A stretch of 64,000 nt of DNA from Polynucleobacter cosmopolitanus. GTDB taxonomy: Bacteria; Pseudomonadota; Gammaproteobacteria; Burkholderiales; Burkholderiaceae. The position numbers were made by a program, and so were the translations under genes. The DNA lies in contig NZ_NJGG01000001.1 in NCBI RefSeq assembly GCF_002224225.1, positions 248,001 through 312,000 on the forward strand, given 5' to 3'. The number at the start of each line of letters is the position of its first letter. Positions within the stretch are counted from its first letter, which is position 1. A model generated the notes under the pieces. It searched no databases and was not told where the DNA came from. It saw only the letters and a program-made list of their open reading frames with translations. Positions 10,846-20,443 of the stretch are shown piece after piece.

Positions 10846-13701
10846 ATGGATACGATAAAAATCAGAGGTGCTCGCACCCACAACCTTAAAAATATCAACC
10901 TCGATATTCCACGAAACCAGTTGGTGGTTTTAACTGGCCTATCTGGATCGGGTAAAAGTTCTTTGGCTTTCGATACGCTTTACGCTGAAGGACAACGACG
11001 CTACGTAGAATCTTTATCTGCCTACGCCCGTCAGTTTTTACAGTTGATGGAAAAGCCAGACGTTGACTCTATCGAAGGTTTATCACCTGCCATTTCTATT
11101 GAGCAAAAAGCCACCAGCCACAATCCACGCTCCACGGTTGGTACCGTCACTGAAATACACGATTATTTGCGTTTACTTTTTGCGCGCGCCGGAACCCCTC
11201 ACTGCCCAGAACATCAACTGCCTCTTGAAGCCCAAAGTGTTTCACAAATGGTTGATGCAGTGATGTCAATGCCTGAAGACACCAAGCTAATGATCTTGGC
11301 GCCTGTTGTGAGCGAAAGAAAAGGCGAGCACGTTGATCTATTTGAAGACTTGCAAGCACAAGGTTTTGTGCGTTTTCGAATTCGCTCAGGTGGCGGCACT
11401 GCTTTACACAACAAAGCAAAAATATATGAAGTCGATGAGTTGCCTAAGTTAGTTAAAAACGAAAAGCACACCATTGATGTGGTGGTCGACCGTATCAAAA
11501 TAAAAGCAGATATTCAGCAACGCTTAGCGGAGTCTTTTGAAACGGCATTGCGCTTAGCCGATGGCAGAGCCATTGCACTGGAAATGGACACCGATAAAGA
11601 GCAGCTTTTTTCAAGTAAGTTTGCCTGCCCTATTTGCTCCTACTCTTTACAAGAATTAGAGCCAAGATTGTTTTCATTCAACAACCCCATGGGTGCTTGT
11701 CCTAGTTGCGATGGTTTGGGTCATATCAGCTTTTTTGATCCAAAACGCGTGGTAGCGCACCCTGAACTGTCTTTAGCTTCAGGGGCCATCAAAGGATGGG
11801 ATCGCCGCAATCAGTTTTACTTCAGATTGCTACAGAACCTTGCAAAGCATGCCAAGTTTGATTTAGAGGCGCCGTTTGAAGAGTTACCAAAGAAAGCGCA
11901 AGAACTACTTCTCTTTGGATCTAACAATCAAGATATTCCATTTGAGTATTTAAACGAAAAAGGTAAAGTAGTTATTCGAGAACACGCCTTCGAAGGCATT
12001 GTGGCCAACTTTGAGCGACGCTACAGAGAAACTGACTCACCAACCGTGAGAGAAGAGCTGGCGAAATATCAAAATAACAAACCCTGCCCAAGTTGCGAAG
12101 GCACACGCTTAAGGACTGAAGCCAGAAATGTCAAAGTGGGTGATGGCAAACAAGCTCGCGCCATTTATGAGGTCAGCAATTTACCCTTGGGTCAAGCACG
12201 TGACTACTTCCTCTCTTTGGAATTAAAAGGTGCCAAAAAAGAAATCGCAGGAAAAATCATTTCTGAAATCGGGGCGCGCTTAAGCTTCCTCAATGACGTT
12301 GGCTTAAATTATTTATCTTTGGATAGAAGCGCAGACACTCTTTCTGGTGGAGAAGCTCAGCGCATTCGCTTGGCCTCACAAATTGGCTCTGGGTTAACTG
12401 GCGTGATGTACGTTTTAGATGAACCTTCTATTGGTCTACATCAACGCGATAACGATCGACTCATTGGCACACTCAAGCACCTTCGAGATTTAGGCAATTC
12501 AGTGTTAGTGGTTGAGCACGATGAAGACATGATCAGAGCTTCGGACCATGTGATTGATATTGGCCCAGGTGCTGGAGAGCACGGCGGAAGAATCATCGCA
12601 GAAGGCACTCCAAAAGAAATTGAATCCAATCCAGATTCATTAACAGGCGCTTACCTTTCGGGCAAAGAAGCCATTCAGGTTCCTAAAAACAGAACTCCTG
12701 TTGGAGAGCATTCTTTAAAAATATTGGGTGCCACAGGAAACAACCTTAAAAATGTTGATGTTGAGATTCCTTTGGGATTGTTGACCTGCGTAACAGGTGT
12801 GTCAGGGTCAGGCAAATCAACCTTGATCAACGATACGCTGCATCATGCGGTTGCTCAGCATCTCTATGGCTCTAACGCAGAGCCAGCGCAACACAAAGAA
12901 ATCATTGGTCTAGAACATTTTGACAAAGTGATCAACGTTGATCAATCTCCGATTGGCAGAACACCCAGATCAAATCCTGCAACCTACACTGGTCTTTTTA
13001 CTCCGATCAGAGAATTATTCGCGGGAGTTCCAGCTGCTCGTGAGCGTGGCTACGAAGCCGGTAGATTCTCTTTTAACGTCAAAGGTGGCCGCTGCGAAAC
13101 ATGTGAGGGTGATGGCGTCTTAAAAGTTGAAATGCACTTCTTGCCTGATGTTTATGTTCCTTGCGATGTGTGTCACGGCAAACGTTACAACCGAGAAACT
13201 TTGGATATTCGCTACAAAGGTAAAAATATTCACGAAGTTTTATCCATGACCATTGAGCAAGCTCATGAATTCTTTGAGGCAGTACCAACGGTCAAAAGAA
13301 AACTTAAAACCTTGCTCGATGTTGGTTTGGGCTACGTCAAACTAGGTCAAAGTGCCACCACCTTATCTGGGGGTGAAGCACAACGAGTGAAGCTCTCTTT
13401 GGAGCTATCCAAGCGAGACACTGGAAGAACTTTGTATATTTTGGATGAACCTACCACCGGCCTTCATTTCCATGATATTCAGCTCTTGCTCAAGGTGATT
13501 CACACCCTCAAAAAGCATGGCAACACCATTGTTATCATTGAACATAATCTGGACGTGATCAAGACAGCTGACTGGATCATTGATTTGGGCCCAGAGGGCG
13601 GTGGCGGTGGCGGTGAAATCATCGCGGTAGGCACCCCAGAAAAAGTTGCTAAAGTAGCAAAAAGCTACACTGGCAAATACCTGGCCCCCTTATTGAAATA
13701 A
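10846..13701 (+). CDS. uvrA: Excinuclease ABC subunit A
   Basis: UvrA is the damage-recognition ATPase of nucleotide excision repair and loads UvrB. The 951-residue length fits (E. coli 940). Two ABC ATPase modules are visible, with Walker [11 protein letters not shown] (31-40) and a second [10 protein letters not shown] in the C-terminal half. The ABC signatures are [16 protein letters not shown] and [11 protein letters not shown], and ATP-site segments [13 protein letters not shown] and [13 protein letters not shown] follow. Zinc-finger cysteines appear as CPICSYSL with CPSCDGLG, and CETCEGDG with [11 protein letters not shown] looked for a CTGT-N8-ACAG LexA box in the 39-base divergent gap and saw none. 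Confidence 0.98.
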   Translation: MDTIKIRGARTHNLKNINLDIPRNQLVVLTGLSGSGKSSLAFDTLYAEGQRRYVESLSAYARQFLQLMEKPDVDSIEGLSPAISIEQKATSHNPRSTVGTVTEIHDYLRLLFARAGTPHCPEHQLPLEAQSVSQMVDAVMSMPEDTKLMILAPVVSERKGEHVDLFEDLQAQGFVRFRIRSGGGTALHNKAKIYEVDELPKLVKNEKHTIDVVVDRIKIKADIQQRLAESFETALRLADGRAIALEMDTDKEQLFSSKFACPICSYSLQELEPRLFSFNNPMGACPSCDGLGHISFFDPKRVVAHPELSLASGAIKGWDRRNQFYFRLLQNLAKHAKFDLEAPFEELPKKAQELLLFGSNNQDIPFEYLNEKGKVVIREHAFEGIVANFERRYRETDSPTVREELAKYQNNKPCPSCEGTRLRTEARNVKVGDGKQARAIYEVSNLPLGQARDYFLSLELKGAKKEIAGKIISEIGARLSFLNDVGLNYLSLDRSADTLSGGEAQRIRLASQIGSGLTGVMYVLDEPSIGLHQRDNDRLIGTLKHLRDLGNSVLVVEHDEDMIRASDHVIDIGPGAGEHGGRIIAEGTPKEIESNPDSLTGAYLSGKEAIQVPKNRTPVGEHSLKILGATGNNLKNVDVEIPLGLLTCVTGVSGSGKSTLINDTLHHAVAQHLYGSNAEPAQHKEIIGLEHFDKVINVDQSPIGRTPRSNPATYTGLFTPIRELFAGVPAARERGYEAGRFSFNVKGGRCETCEGDGVLKVEMHFLPDVYVPCDVCHGKRYNRETLDIRYKGKNIHEVLSMTIEQAHEFFEAVPTVKRKLKTLLDVGLGYVKLGQSATTLSGGEAQRVKLSLELSKRDTGRTLYILDEPTTGLHFHDIQLLLKVIHTLKKHGNTIVIIEHNLDVIKTADWIIDLGPEGGGGGGEIIAVGTPEKVAKVAKSYTGKYLAPLLK

Positions 13702-13724
13702 GCCTAAAGACATATACTCTAGCT

Positions 13725-14726
13725 ATGACTCATCAAACTTCTGCACAAAATCAGCGAGCCATTGATTTGGCTAGAGAAACTTTGGCCATTGAAGCTGAGG
13801 CCATTTTGACGCTTCAAAAAAATCTCACGCAAAAAAATGCTGAGAAATTCGCCTACGCCATTGAACTGCTCTTGGCTTGCACGGGTCGCATCGTGGTTTC
13901 TGGCATCGGCAAATCTGGCCATATCGGCAGAAAAATTGCAGCGACCTTCGCATCCACTGGTTCACCTGCTTTTTTTGTTCACCCAGCTGAAGCAAGTCAC
14001 GGTGATTTAGGCATGGTTACCCAACATGATGTCTTTGTGGCATTTTCAAATTCTGGTGAAACCAGTGAGCTGACTGCCATTGTTCCTATTATTAAAAGAA
14101 CTGGTGCAAAACTCATTGCATTGACAGGCAATCCAGAATCATCATTGGCATCACTGGCAGATTCACACATCAATGTGTCAGTAGAAAAAGAAGCCTGTCC
14201 ACTCAATTTGGCACCAACTGCCAGCACCACTGCCGCTTTAGCGATGGGAGATGCTTTAGCAGTTGCACTACTCGATGCCAGAGGCTTTAAACCTGAAGAT
14301 TTTGCGCGCTCACATCCAGGTGGCAACTTGGGAAGAAAATTACTCACCCACGTGCGTGATGTGATGAGAGGTGGATCAGAAGCGCCTCGCACAAACATCA
14401 AGGCAAGTATCACAGATGCTTTATTAGAAATCACTTCCAAGCGCATGGGCATGACCGTGGTGGTGGATGACTCACAAAAAGTCCTTGGCATCTTCACAGA
14501 CGGTGATTTGCGTCGTTTGATCGAAAAGAACATTCAGTTTCAAGGCACCTCTTTAAAAGATGCCATGACCCCAAACCCAAGAACCATCTCCCCCGATCTT
14601 TTAGCAGCCGAAGCGGTTGAAATGATGGAGCGTCATCGCATCAATCAGCTCGTGGTTGTGGATGCAAATGGAGTTCTTATGGGAGCTCTTAACCTTCACG
14701 ATCTTTTTGCAGCACAGGTTATTTAA
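13725..14726 (+). CDS. kdsD: D-arabinose 5-phosphate isomerase (KdsD/KpsF/GutQ)
   Basis: KdsD interconverts D-ribulose 5-phosphate and D-arabinose 5-phosphate, the first step of Kdo synthesis. The 333-residue protein has an N-terminal SIS sugar-isomerase domain (VVSGIGKSGHIGRKIAATFA, HPAEASHGDLGM, SNSGETSEL) and two C-terminal CBS repeats. A TATACT box at 13713-13718 just upstream could be a weak promoter. One base separates its stop from the kdsC start, and it leads the Kdo/LPS-transport operon. Confidence 0.96.
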   Translation: MTHQTSAQNQRAIDLARETLAIEAEAILTLQKNLTQKNAEKFAYAIELLLACTGRIVVSGIGKSGHIGRKIAATFASTGSPAFFVHPAEASHGDLGMVTQHDVFVAFSNSGETSELTAIVPIIKRTGAKLIALTGNPESSLASLADSHINVSVEKEACPLNLAPTASTTAALAMGDALAVALLDARGFKPEDFARSHPGGNLGRKLLTHVRDVMRGGSEAPRTNIKASITDALLEITSKRMGMTVVVDDSQKVLGIFTDGDLRRLIEKNIQFQGTSLKDAMTPNPRTISPDLLAAEAVEMMERHRINQLVVVDANGVLMGALNLHDLFAAQVI

Positions 14727-14727
14727 T

Positions 14728-15297
14728 ATGTCGAATGCATTCAGCCCGATGGTCACCAACCCATACACAGAACACCCTCAAGCACTTGATCGCGCTGCGA
14801 ACGTCAAACTTCTTGTTTTAGATGTGGATGGTGTTTTAACTGATGGCAGCTTATTGATCGGTCAAGATGGTAAAGAAGCTCTCAAGATTTTTGATAGTTT
14901 GGACGGTCACGGCATCAAGCTACTTCAGTCAACCGGTGTGATTGTTGCAATCATCACGGGACGCAATTCTTTGATGGTTGAAGGTCGAGCAAAAGAATTG
15001 GGCATCAAACATGTACAAATGGGTGTCTCTGAAAAATTCAAAGCTCTGCAAATATTGTTGGAGCAAACCAAGCTAACGCTGTCAGATTGCGCCGCCATGG
15101 GTGACGATTGGCCAGATTTGTCAGTACTGCCAAAAGTTCATTTTGCTGCATGCCCTGCTCAAGCACATGAAGAAGTGAAAAAACGTGTGCACTTTATTAC
15201 CAAGCGCTCAGGCGGTGCCGGTGCAGTTCGTGAAGTTTGTGACTTGATCTTAGTGGCTCAAGACAACTATCAGCGCTTACTTCAAGAGTCTTTATAA
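14728..15297 (+). CDS. kdsC: 3-deoxy-D-manno-octulosonate-8-phosphate phosphatase
   Basis: KdsC is a C0-type HAD phosphatase that releases Kdo from Kdo-8-phosphate. The start is the ATG at 14728, one base after the kdsD stop (189 aa, E. coli 188). A longer frame from 14656 only runs back into kdsD. The HAD nucleophile motif is LDVDGVLTDGSL, motif II contains ITGRNS, and motif III/IV is AAMGDDWPDLSVL. The protein lacks a cap domain, as the family requires. It sits between kdsD and lptC, so Kdo is made and lipid A-core exported from one operon. Confidence 0.96.
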   Translation: MSNAFSPMVTNPYTEHPQALDRAANVKLLVLDVDGVLTDGSLLIGQDGKEALKIFDSLDGHGIKLLQSTGVIVAIITGRNSLMVEGRAKELGIKHVQMGVSEKFKALQILLEQTKLTLSDCAAMGDDWPDLSVLPKVHFAACPAQAHEEVKKRVHFITKRSGGAGAVREVCDLILVAQDNYQRLLQESL

Positions 15298-15299
15298 CC

Positions 15300-15911
15300 A
15301 TGGGAATCCTGGCCCAGGTTTTAAAGTTCTTGCCAATGCTATTGATGGCATTCTTGACGCTGGGCACTTATTGGATGGTTCAAATGAACGAACCAAACCT
15401 AGATACCGAAAAACAAAAACGTCACGTTCCTGACTACATCATGGATGGTATTGTTGTCACCACTTTGGGCCCTGCAGGTAATACAAAATTTCGTGTGGTT
15501 GGTCAAAAGCTGACGCATTATGAAGATGATGCCAGCTCAGAAATTGATTGGCCCATCGCCAGAAGGTTTCATGAAACAAAACCTGCTATCACCGTTAAAT
15601 CCGATAAGGGCTTTTTGGATGGTGACATGACAGTATTAGATTTGGTCGGCAATGCCAGTCTTACTCGCCCCGCTCAAGCAGCCACGGCAACACAAGCAGG
15701 TAGCGCAAGATTATTCATGAGCTCAAGCAAATTCACAGTGCTCATGAATGACGACATTGTTAAAACAAATCGCCCTGTTAATTTAGAGCAAGGTCAATCG
15801 ATCATGACATCTCAAGAAGGTGCTGTTTTTGATAATGTTCATCAAAAACTAACCATGATTGGCCAGGTCAAGGGGCGCATAGAATCAGAATCCAAAGGTA
15901 ATACACCGTGA
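15300..15911 (+). CDS. lptC: LPS export system protein LptC
   Basis: LptC is the bitopic inner-membrane protein that takes LPS from LptB2FG and passes it to LptA. The 203-residue protein has one N-terminal membrane segment (VLKFLPMLLMAFLTLGTYWM) and a periplasmic domain beginning with VPDYIMDGIVVTTLGPAG, typical of the LptC family (DUF1239). It starts 2 bases after kdsC and its stop overlaps the GTG of lptA (GTGA), so translation is coupled. Sequence conservation is low in this family, but the kdsC-lptC-lptA-lptB context is decisive. Confidence 0.93.
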   Translation: MGILAQVLKFLPMLLMAFLTLGTYWMVQMNEPNLDTEKQKRHVPDYIMDGIVVTTLGPAGNTKFRVVGQKLTHYEDDASSEIDWPIARRFHETKPAITVKSDKGFLDGDMTVLDLVGNASLTRPAQAATATQAGSARLFMSSSKFTVLMNDDIVKTNRPVNLEQGQSIMTSQEGAVFDNVHQKLTMIGQVKGRIESESKGNTP

Positions 15912-16456
15912 GGTTTCGCCTAGCTACATATTCTTTTTGCTTGAGCATCGGTATCGCACTTGGGCTGCTTACCATCCCTGCACACGCGGAAAAAGCCGAC
16001 AAAGACAAACCCATCGCCTTAAGCTCTGACAAAGCTCAATTTGATGACGTCAAACAGATTTACTATCTTGAGCGCAATGTTCTTTTAATCAAAGGCTCAC
16101 TGATCATCAAAGGTGAAAAAGCTGAAGTGAAAATTGATCCTGAGGGCTATCAATTTGTCACCATTTTTGCCAAACCAGGGGAACTCGCCAGTCTTCGACA
16201 AAAAAGAGATACTGGATTTAACGATTTCATTGAGGGTTTTGCCGAGTTAATTGAATATGATGGCAAAACAGACATTGCCATCCTTCAGAAACAAGCCAGA
16301 ATGAATCAAATATCTGGCCCGAGGGTCACCGATCAATTGCATGGCGACAAAATTCATTATGATGGAAACACTGAAAAATATAATGTTGTTTCTAAAGCAT
16401 CTGTGAAATCAACCTTATCACCGCGAAGAAAAGAATTAACAGGACCTTCAAAATAA
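15908..16456 (+). CDS. lptA: LPS transport periplasmic protein LptA
   Basis: LptA forms the beta-jellyroll bridge for LPS across the periplasm. The 182-residue protein starts with GTG at 15908, inside a GTGA overlap with lptC. A signal peptide ends near [11 protein letters not shown]. The mature part contains [21 protein letters not shown] and later [17 protein letters not shown], the OstA-like repeat pattern. The stop TAA shares its last base with the ATG of lptB (TAATG), another translational coupling. Confidence 0.94.
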   Translation: MRFRLATYSFCLSIGIALGLLTIPAHAEKADKDKPIALSSDKAQFDDVKQIYYLERNVLLIKGSLIIKGEKAEVKIDPEGYQFVTIFAKPGELASLRQKRDTGFNDFIEGFAELIEYDGKTDIAILQKQARMNQISGPRVTDQLHGDKIHYDGNTEKYNVVSKASVKSTLSPRRKELTGPSK

Positions 16457-17205
16457 TGAGCAATCACCAATCCACCCTAACTGCTATTGGTCTTCAAAAA
16501 AGATATGGTTCAAGAACTGTTGTTACCGAAGTAGGCGTTGAAGTAAAAAGTGGTGAAGTGGTGGGCTTATTAGGACCGAATGGTGCTGGCAAAACAACTT
16601 CCTTTTACATGATTGTTGGCTTGGTTCCATTGGATGGCGGTGAAATCACTCTTAACGGACAAGACATCACTCATTTACCAATTCATGAGCGAGCCAAGCT
16701 TGGACTATCTTACTTGCCTCAAGAAGCCTCTGTATTTAGAAAGCTGACGGTTGAAGAAAATATTCAAGCTGTTCTAGAGTTACAAGAAGAAAATGACCAA
16801 CCACTTTCCAAAAAGGAAATCCAAAGCAGATTAGATTCATTGTTACAAGAATTACAGATTTCACATTTGCGCAGTAATCCAGCAATGTCATTGTCCGGCG
16901 GCGAACGTCGAAGAGTTGAAATTGCAAGAGCCCTGGCATCACAACCCAAATTCATTCTGTTAGATGAACCGTTTGCTGGTGTGGATCCAATTGCGGTTGG
17001 TGAAATTCAAAGAATTGTGCGATTTTTAAAAGATCGCCAAATTGGCGTATTGATCACCGACCACAATGTTCGAGAAACTTTGGGTATTTGTGATCATGCC
17101 TACATCATCAGTGAAGGTAAAGTGTTGGCCGCAGGCGAACCATCCGCCATCATTGATAACGAAGCCGTTAGAAAAGTCTATCTTGGCGAAAACTTCCGCA
17201 TGTAA
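16456..17205 (+). CDS. lptB: LPS export ABC transporter ATP-binding protein LptB
   Basis: LptB is the cytoplasmic ATPase that powers LPS extraction with LptF and LptG (not in this window). The 249-residue protein contains Walker [16 protein letters not shown]-loop segment [17 protein letters not shown] signature [15 protein letters not shown], Walker [13 protein letters not shown] and switch histidine ITDHNVRET. All catalytic elements look intact. It is coupled to lptA by TAATG and followed 54 bases later by rpoN, as in many proteobacteria. Confidence 0.98.
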   Translation: MSNHQSTLTAIGLQKRYGSRTVVTEVGVEVKSGEVVGLLGPNGAGKTTSFYMIVGLVPLDGGEITLNGQDITHLPIHERAKLGLSYLPQEASVFRKLTVEENIQAVLELQEENDQPLSKKEIQSRLDSLLQELQISHLRSNPAMSLSGGERRRVEIARALASQPKFILLDEPFAGVDPIAVGEIQRIVRFLKDRQIGVLITDHNVRETLGICDHAYIISEGKVLAAGEPSAIIDNEAVRKVYLGENFRM

Positions 17206-17238
17206 TTTTTAAGCAAAAAACGTACCAATACAGCAATG

Positions 17239-17256
17239 ACGGTCTAAAATGACCGT
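17239..17256 (+). promoter_or_regulatory. Inverted repeat directly before the rpoN start
   Basis: ACGGTC and GACCGT flank TAAAAT and end 3 bases before the ATG of rpoN, where a Shine-Dalgarno would normally sit; no clear one is visible. The repeat could be an RNA hairpin limiting translation or a DNA operator over a TAAAAT -10 box. Its role is inferred only from position. Confidence 0.35.
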
Positions 17257-17259
17257 AAC

Positions 17260-18626
17260 ATGAAAGCATCTCTTCAGCTCAGATTCTCACAAAATCTGGC
17301 CTTAACACCTCAACTGCAACAATCAATCAAGCTCTTGCAGCTTTCAGCCATGGAGCTTGAGCAAGAACTGATTCAGGCGGCTGAACAGAATCCACTCATT
17401 AATTACGAATCTGAAACCAGCCTTTCGGATAAAGAGCCCTTAGAGAATTTTTCACATCTTAGCCTTGGAGGATCAAGGAGCAATCAATTCAGCGATGAAG
17501 ATGATGATCGCCTTTCAAGAATTAGCTTGCAAGAATCTCTCCTTGATTCATTGATTGCTCAAATCAAGTTATTGCGCATCAGCTCTGAAGAAAAAGCCTT
17601 GGTGGGTTTTGTTGCCGGAAACCTCGATGAGCACGGCTACCTAGATACTGATCTAGAAGAGTTGGCGGAAGAACTTAAGCCGCACATGGACCCGGAGGAT
17701 GGCAGCGCTCTTGAAGAGCTTTGGTCAGATTGCAACAACTTGAACCAGCCGGTGTTGGTGCCAGGGACTTAGCAGAATGCCTTCGCTTACAACTAGAAAA
17801 CTTTCCCGCCGACCATCAATTAACCATGGCCTGGAAAATTGCTCACAAGATTTGTAGTGACTATCTTGATATTTTGGCCAACAAAGATTGGGCCAGAATT
17901 AAAAAGCTTTTAAAAATAGATGATGAAGACCTTCAAGACAGCATTCAATTAATCAAAACCTTAAAACACAACCCTGCATCAGGATTTGACACCCATGTTG
18001 ATTCAACCCTGATTCCTGATGTCATTGTTAAAAATCATAAGGGACAGTGGACGGTCGTCCTAAACCCTGCCGCCGCTCCCAAAATAAGCCTTCACGAGGA
18101 ATATGCAAAAGTTATCAAAGATAACCGCAATAAAGAGGGCATGGATGGTTTGCAGCAAAAACTGCAAGAAGCTAGATGGCTGGTTAAAAATGTGCTACAA
18201 AGAAGTGACACCATCTTAAAAGTTGCAAAAGCAATCGTGGATAGACAGCAAAACTTCTTCAATCATGGGCCGATCGCTATGCGACCGCTGGTTTTGAGGG
18301 AAATTGCAGACACGATTGGCATGCATGAATCCACAGTTTCTCGCGTAACCACTCAAAAATACATGGCCACGCCTGCTGGCTGTTTTGAATTCAAGTACTT
18401 TTTTGGCAGCCAAATATCCACCGATACTGGTGGTTCGGTATCGTCAACCGCCATCAGAAGCTTGATCAAACAGGCTATTGCCGAAGAAAACAAAGAAAAA
18501 CCCCTCTCAGACACTCAAATCGTTGATCTGCTGGCTTCAAAAGGGTTTGTGGTGGCTAGACGAACCATTGCCAAATACAGGGAATCTCTGCGCATCCCTG
18601 CCGTTCATTTGCGTAGAAAACAATAG
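17260..18626 (+). pseudogene. rpoN: RNA polymerase sigma-54 factor, interrupted by a one-base frameshift
   Basis: Two overlapping frames together give a full sigma-54 of about 455 residues (E. coli 477). The first (17260-17772) carries region I, RFSQNLALTPQLQQSIKLLQ, and the start of the core-binding region, then ends in an unrelated tail. The second is in the -1 frame; it is open from 17715 and ends at 18626. It begins LVRLQQLEPAGVGARDLAEC and carries the -12-recognising helix-turn-helix (REIADTIGMHESTVSRVT) and the RpoN box ARRTIAKYRE. Conserved sequence switches frame within about 17715-17722, consistent with one lost base (a G in GAGCT or a T in CTTTGG). Both halves are well conserved, so the lesion is either recent or an error in the read or assembly. 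Confidence 0.9.
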
Positions 18627-18636
18627 GGAGCAATAG

Positions 18637-18963
18637 ATGAATATAAAAATCTTGGGTCATCACGTCGAAATCACCCCTGGGATGCGTTCGCATTTAGAAG
18701 ACAAATTAAAAAAAATCAGCGGCCATTTCGACCAAGTACAGAACATGACGGTCACTTTGTCTATTAATAATGAAAAAGAGAAGGATCTTCGCAATCACGC
18801 TGAAATCACGCTTCACCTGAAAGGCAAAGACCTCTTTGCCGAGGCCCACAATGGCGATATGTATCACGCGATGGACTTAGTCGTAGACAAACTCGACAGA
18901 CAAGTACTCAAGCACAAAGAAAAAGTGCAAGATCATCACCATCAAACCTTGAAAAACACTTGA
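18637..18963 (+). CDS. hpf: Ribosome hibernation promoting factor
   Basis: The 108-residue protein belongs to the HPF/RaiA family (formerly sigma-54 modulation protein). It binds the 30S decoding region in stationary phase and inactivates ribosomes. The family pattern is visible: ILGHHVEITPGMRSHLEDKL, VTLSINNEKEKDLRNHAEIT and the C-terminal MYHAMDLVVDKLDRQVLKHK. This is the short form, without the dimerising C-terminal domain of long HPF. A GGAG-like ribosome binding site precedes the ATG, 10 bases after rpoN. The rpoN-hpf-ptsN order is the usual one. Confidence 0.95.
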   Translation: MNIKILGHHVEITPGMRSHLEDKLKKISGHFDQVQNMTVTLSINNEKEKDLRNHAEITLHLKGKDLFAEAHNGDMYHAMDLVVDKLDRQVLKHKEKVQDHHHQTLKNT

Positions 18964-18990
18964 TTAAATAGGCCAAGGCAATCTTATAAT
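18960..18990 (+). promoter_or_regulatory. Possible sigma-70 promoter for ptsN
   Basis: TTGATT (18960-18965) and a perfect TATAAT (18985-18990) are separated by 19 bases, longer than ideal. The start codon of ptsN follows 11 bases after the -10 box, so the transcript would have almost no leader. Confidence 0.3.
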
Positions 18991-19001
18991 GCACTCCACA
19001 C

Positions 19002-19454
19002 ATGAACGCCTTGGCCCAACTCATCACCCCCAACAATATCTCCTTAGATATTGAGGTTTCTTCTCGTGAAGAGTTATTTATTTTCATTGCACAACAATTT
19101 GAAAAAAATCACGGCATTTCAGCGAATTCAGTCATAGCTTGTTTAGAAGAGCGCGAAGCTCTTGGCTCAACCGCTTTAGGCAATGGCATCGCAATTCCTC
19201 ACGGCAGAGTAAAGTTTCTTGAACAAGCTCATATCGGTTTTGTGCGATTGAAAGAAAGTATCAACTTTCATGCAACTGATAAGCAACCTGTCAAAGCATT
19301 GGTCATCATGCTCGTTCCTGAAGCCGCAACTCAAGCACACCTAGACATTCTTGCAAAAATAGCCCAAACCATTTCAAACAATAAAAATAAAAACATTCTG
19401 CTGACAGAGCCCAGTGCTGATAATATTTATCAATTACTGACCGCCTGGAATTAA
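19002..19454 (+). CDS. ptsN: PTS IIA-like nitrogen-regulatory protein PtsN (EIIA-Ntr)
   Basis: The 150-residue protein is an EIIA of the mannitol/fructose fold. It accepts phosphate from an HPr-type protein and acts as a regulator rather than a transporter part. The phospho-accepting histidine is H67 in [25 protein letters not shown] before it is also typical. It lies between hpf and hprK in the conserved rpoN cluster. The window encodes EI and HPr at 50-52 kb, so the phosphorelay could be complete. Targets in other proteobacteria include potassium transport and sensor kinases; none can be assigned here. Confidence 0.95.
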   Translation: MNALAQLITPNNISLDIEVSSREELFIFIAQQFEKNHGISANSVIACLEEREALGSTALGNGIAIPHGRVKFLEQAHIGFVRLKESINFHATDKQPVKALVIMLVPEAATQAHLDILAKIAQTISNNKNKNILLTEPSADNIYQLLTAWN

Positions 19455-19458
19455 TCAA

Positions 19459-20442
19459 ATGACCCAGCCACTCAATTTAGCCAGCGTCACCGCACAAACG
19501 CTCTTTGATGACAATATTTCTGAGTTGAAATTAAGCTGGATTGCAGGCCTTGAAGGGGCGGATAACAGCTTCAGCGCTGAAGCAGTCAAACTTGCTTCTT
19601 CATCATCAGATCTTGTTGGTCACTTGAATCTTATTCACCCAGACCGCATGCAGGTTTTTGGTGTTCCAGAAATCAACTATTACGAAAAATTAGATCCTGA
19701 TAATCGCAAGCGTGAACTTGCAGGGCTGATATCTTTAAAACCGCCATGCTTGATCGTGGCAGATGGCTGCGAGCCTCATGATGACTTGGTACTTTATTGT
19801 CAAAGATCATCAACACCTTTGTTTAAATCAAGCACATCAGCCGCAGAAGTCATCGACCGCTTGCGCATGTACCTGACCAAAGTTGGCGCACCACGGGTCA
19901 CCATGCATGGCGTATTCATGGACATCTTGGGCATGGGTGTTTTAATCACGGGTGACTCAGGCTTAGGTAAAAGTGAATTAGGTTTAGAGCTTATTTCAAG
20001 GGGTCACGGCTTGGTTGCTGATGATGCCGTTGATTTTGCCCGACTTGGCCCGGATTACATCGAGGGCCGATGCCCGCCAATCTTGAGAGATCTTTTAGAA
20101 GTTCGCGGTCTTGGTCTTTTAGACATCCGCACCATTTTCGGTGAAACAGCTGTTCGACGAAGAATGAAGTTAAGACTCATCGTTCAATTGGTTCGAAGAA
20201 ATGATGGTGAGTTTGAAAGATTACCAATTGATGGTCAGTCAATCGATGTGCTTGGCTTTCCTATTCGCAGCGTGAAAATTCAAGTTGCTGCTGGTCGAAA
20301 CTTAGCCGTGTTGGTTGAAGCAGCTGTGCGTAACACCATCTTGCAACTGCGTGGCATTGACACATTAAAAGAATTCATGGAACGTCAACGTCAGCTGATG
20401 GCATCAGAGGATGCCAATAAAAATCAAAGTCGTCTGATTTAA
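19459..20442 (+). CDS. hprK: HPr kinase/phosphorylase
   Basis: HprK phosphorylates HPr on Ser46 and reverses it by phosphorolysis. The 327-residue protein has a less conserved N-terminal domain, then the catalytic histidine segment [16 protein letters not shown]-loop [21 protein letters not shown] follows closely, with [12 protein letters not shown] and the family signature [15 protein letters not shown]. The HPr in this window keeps both His15 and Ser46, so this enzyme has its substrate nearby. It sits 4 bases after ptsN and 1 base before rapZ. Confidence 0.97.
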   Translation: MTQPLNLASVTAQTLFDDNISELKLSWIAGLEGADNSFSAEAVKLASSSSDLVGHLNLIHPDRMQVFGVPEINYYEKLDPDNRKRELAGLISLKPPCLIVADGCEPHDDLVLYCQRSSTPLFKSSTSAAEVIDRLRMYLTKVGAPRVTMHGVFMDILGMGVLITGDSGLGKSELGLELISRGHGLVADDAVDFARLGPDYIEGRCPPILRDLLEVRGLGLLDIRTIFGETAVRRRMKLRLIVQLVRRNDGEFERLPIDGQSIDVLGFPIRSVKIQVAAGRNLAVLVEAAVRNTILQLRGIDTLKEFMERQRQLMASEDANKNQSRLI

Positions 20443-20443
20443 T

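Noticed and set aside
13997-14533. 178-codon frame opposite kdsD
   Set aside because: Antisense shadow of the SIS and CBS domains; composition is that of a reverse-complement frame.
17715-17772. Programmed -1 frameshifting as the explanation for split rpoN
   Set aside because: The overlap lacks a slippery heptamer and I see no strong downstream stem; sigma-54 is not known to be recoded. A lost base is simpler, though only reads or peptides can settle it.
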